From Mesorhizobium sp. WSM4904 (lineage in GTDB: Bacteria; Pseudomonadota; Alphaproteobacteria; Rhizobiales; Rhizobiaceae): a stretch of 64,000 nucleotides of DNA. This document shows, piece after piece, positions 62,175 through 64,000 of the stretch; position 1 is the first letter of the stretch, and every line of letters begins with the position of its first letter. Made by a program: the position numbers and the translations under genes. The stretch is from positions 6,395,001 through 6,459,000 of the forward strand of contig NZ_CP121354.1 in NCBI RefSeq assembly GCF_029674545.1, read 5' to 3'. The notes beneath the pieces are model-generated. The model saw only the letters and a list, made by a program, of their open reading frames with translations, searched no databases and was not told the DNA's origin.

Positions 62175-63341
62175 TCAAGCCGGCACCTTCGCCTTCAGGC
62201 TTGCGGCAGCCATCGCATAGCCGCCGGCCGCGCCATCGATGAAATGAAGGTGATCGCGCTGCAGCGGCGAAGCGACCAGGCATGTCATCAAGGCCGATTT
62301 CTGGCGGTGCAGGCCATAGTTGCAGATGCCCGCCTCTTCCGCCTGCTTCAGCCGGTTCTCGATCCGTTGCAACACATCCGCGTCAACGTCGATGGTCATC
62401 TTCAAGCCGTCGTCGAACTTCCGGAAATCCGAATTGCTGGCCACGTCGCGTTTGTAGACCTTCGGATCGAAACCGCCGATCGTCCAGCCAAATCGATCGG
62501 TGACAGCCGTAAGCGTCATCAGGAACATCACCCACAGCTTCGCCAGCCACCGCCGTCCTGCCGACGCCGTGGCCCGCGCCTCGATATCAAGACCGGCGGG
62601 TATCAAACTGTAGTCCGGCCCGTTCACCGGCACCGGGTGGCCATCGCGCTCCTGCCTGCCGGCTAGTGCGATGATGTCGGAAACCAGAAACTGAAAACCG
62701 CGCAAGTCGCGCGACGCCCCCGGGATTGCTATGATCGAGACGATTTCCCCGTGCCGGGCTTCGATCGGGTTCCATCGGCAGGAGAGGCCGGTCAGATCCG
62801 GCCGCGCGCCGGCGGGCGCAGGATCGATCCGGTAGCGCCCCGCTTTCATCTCGGCTTCCGCCCAACTGCTGCCGCCGCCGCCGAACATGGCATAGAGGAC
62901 CGCTTCGGACGCCTGGAACCTCGCCACGCGAACGTCGAGGCCTTGCGCTCTTATGTCCTTTATCGGCACGATTGCGGCACGCAAGGTTAGGTCCAGTTCG
63001 TCCGCCACCCATCTCTGGACGGCCGCCAGCGCGTTGCGGGTGATCTCCAGCGCCGAGCCGGGAACCGCCACGAGCGCACCGTCGCCGCCGAAGACAAACG
63101 GAAGATCTTGCCGGTCCAGCGCATTGAGCAGCGCCGAAATGACGCTGGCACCGGCCATATTGACGGTTTTATAGCGCCCGGCCTTGATCGCCTTGGTCGA
63201 GCCGACGATGTCGGCGGTGGCCAGCGCCCAGCCATCGGGGAGAGGTCGGTAGTTGTCGATATCGGCAACGCTTTCGAACTTTGCGAAGACCGGCAGGGAA
63301 GCGACAAACGGATCGGACGCGGCAGCTGTTTCCATGAGCAT
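62175..63341 (-). CDS. DUF3095 family protein with cyclase-like fold
   Basis: A protein of about 388 residues matching DUF3095 over its length (FESVADIDNYRPLPDGW at the start, the central FGGGGSSWAEAEMKAGRY, and FRKFDDGLKMTIDVD). The N-terminal part has two Asp motifs, TADIVGSTKAI and VFGGDGALVAV, placed as in class III nucleotide cyclases. That suggests a nucleotide-cyclase-like domain of unknown activity. It lies 70 bases upstream of the sugar dehydrogenase on the same strand. Start codon choice among ATG 63353, 63341 and 63335 is not certain. Confidence 0.8.
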   Translation of the reverse strand: MLMETAAASDPFVASLPVFAKFESVADIDNYRPLPDGWALATADIVGSTKAIKAGRYKTVNMAGASVISALLNALDRQDLPFVFGGDGALVAVPGSALEITRNALAAVQRWVADELDLTLRAAIVPIKDIRAQGLDVRVARFQASEAVLYAMFGGGGSSWAEAEMKAGRYRIDPAPAGARPDLTGLSCRWNPIEARHGEIVSIIAIPGASRDLRGFQFLVSDIIALAGRQERDGHPVPVNGPDYSLIPAGLDIEARATASAGRRWLAKLWVMFLMTLTAVTDRFGWTIGGFDPKVYKRDVASNSDFRKFDDGLKMTIDVDADVLQRIENRLKQAEEAGICNYGLHRQKSALMTCLVASPLQRDHLHFIDGAAGGYAMAAASLKAKVPA

Positions 63342-63428
63342 CAGATAGCACATTCCCCTGCTTGAAGAGTGAAGTCGATCATGCTTCGAAATTGACTTGC
63401 GCCGGCTTTCCGATGATAGGGTCCGGCG

Positions 63429-64000
63429 ATGCGAATTGCCTTCTATGCGCCGCTGAAGTCACCCAATCATTCCGTTGCCTCCGGCGACCGCCAGATGGCA
63501 AGGATGCTGATCAAGGCTCTGGAGCATGGAGGGCATAGCGTCGAACTAGCATCCGAACTACGCTTCTATCTACGCGAACCGGAGCCAAAAAGTTTCGATG
63601 CGCTTACGATCGAAGCCCGAGAGGAAGCCGCGCGGCTGGCAAGGCTTTGGGATCGCGACGGCAAGCCCGATCTCTGGTTTACCTACCATCCCTACTACAA
63701 GGCGCCCGACCTGATCGGGCCCGGGCTGGCGTCGGCCTTTGGCGTTCCCTATTTGACAGCGGAAGCCTCCTATTCGAGGCGACGCAACGCCGGTTTGTGG
63801 GCCGACACGCAAGCGTTGGTGGCATGGGCCGTCGAACAAGCGGCGCTGAACATCTGCTTCACGCAAAGGGATCGTCAGGGACTGGCAGATGCGATACCCG
63901 GTGCCACTCTCGGCATGCTGCCGCCCTTCATCGACACGTCGTTATTCAGGGAAACACCAGCACGGGGTTGTCCGACGCGCCTCGTTACCGTCGCCATGAT
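63429..64000 (+). CDS. Glycosyltransferase, GT4-like, N-terminal part (cut by window end)
   Basis: An open frame from ATG 63429 runs off the window after 190 codons. The product starts MRIAFYAPLKSPNHSVASGD, with a following helix MARMLIKALEHGGHSVELAS, the usual opening of GT-B fold glycosyltransferases. Later segments DLWFTYHPYYKAPDLIG and FGVPYLTAEAS fit the same fold. The C-terminal sugar-nucleotide domain lies outside the window. It is divergent from the DUF3095 gene. Confidence 0.82.
   Translation, partial: MRIAFYAPLKSPNHSVASGDRQMARMLIKALEHGGHSVELASELRFYLREPEPKSFDALTIEAREEAARLARLWDRDGKPDLWFTYHPYYKAPDLIGPGLASAFGVPYLTAEASYSRRRNAGLWADTQALVAWAVEQAALNICFTQRDRQGLADAIPGATLGMLPPFIDTSLFRETPARGCPTRLVTVAM

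Overview
The window looks like chromosome of a GC-rich alphaproteobacterium of the order Hyphomicrobiales (Rhizobiales), most likely Mesorhizobium or a close relative. The evidence is the conserved housekeeping block murA / DUF2948 / hisD / UPF0262 / LMW phosphatase / infA / maf / yacG / tRNA-Phe, the many RIME-like palindromic repeats in intergenic gaps, and the general gene style: many LysR regulators, ABC importers and class III cyclases. No rRNA, CRISPR array or intact insertion sequence was seen.

Left third (1-24000): accessory metabolism and redox functions. A nuclease-fold membrane protein and a degenerate GGDEF protein are followed by an aldehyde dehydrogenase, MFS exporters, two thioredoxin-fold peroxiredoxin-like proteins and four LysR regulators. 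A leftward operon (bdhA, patatin lipase, type II NADH dehydrogenase, FAD disulfide reductase, peroxiredoxin-like) is divergent from a LysR gene. Next come a cupin / MFS / DUF302 set, two paralogous 91-residue exported proteins of unknown function, and a patatin-fold protein that has lost its catalytic serine. A complete bufferin (copper-binding RiPP) operon follows: precursor, MNIO maturase, BufC partner and DoxX protein, with a quinone reductase behind it.

Middle (24000-31500): tRNA-Thr and the housekeeping block, whose gaps are packed with RIME-like repeats. tRNA-Phe is followed at once by a truncated, frameshifted tyrosine integrase, the scar of a lost genomic island, and then by an acylphosphatase-fold protein without the catalytic residues.

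31600-39860: eight tightly coupled genes. A stand-alone Rieske protein, a Rieske-oxygenase catalytic subunit that lacks its own Rieske ligands, a GST-like protein and an amidohydrolase of the 8-oxoguanine deaminase type precede a complete BMP-type (nucleoside/purine family) ABC importer. The set resembles the caffeine-pathway proteins NdmC/NdmD/NdmE. I propose a split N-demethylase for an imported methylated purine or similar heterocycle; this is the best candidate for an undescribed system here.

39860-64000: signalling and surface polysaccharide genes. The junction holds decayed fragments of a DUF5939 cyclase and a GT2 glycosyltransferase. Then comes a 975-residue protein combining glycosyltransferase, NodS-like methyltransferase and NodB-like deacetylase domains. 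Part of its coding sequence is repeated 7 kb downstream. Three intact class III cyclases plus a cyclase-fold DUF3095 protein lie within 20 kb, around a peptide-type ABC importer. The window ends in a nucleotide-sugar dehydrogenase and the start of a glycosyltransferase, probably the edge of a polysaccharide locus.
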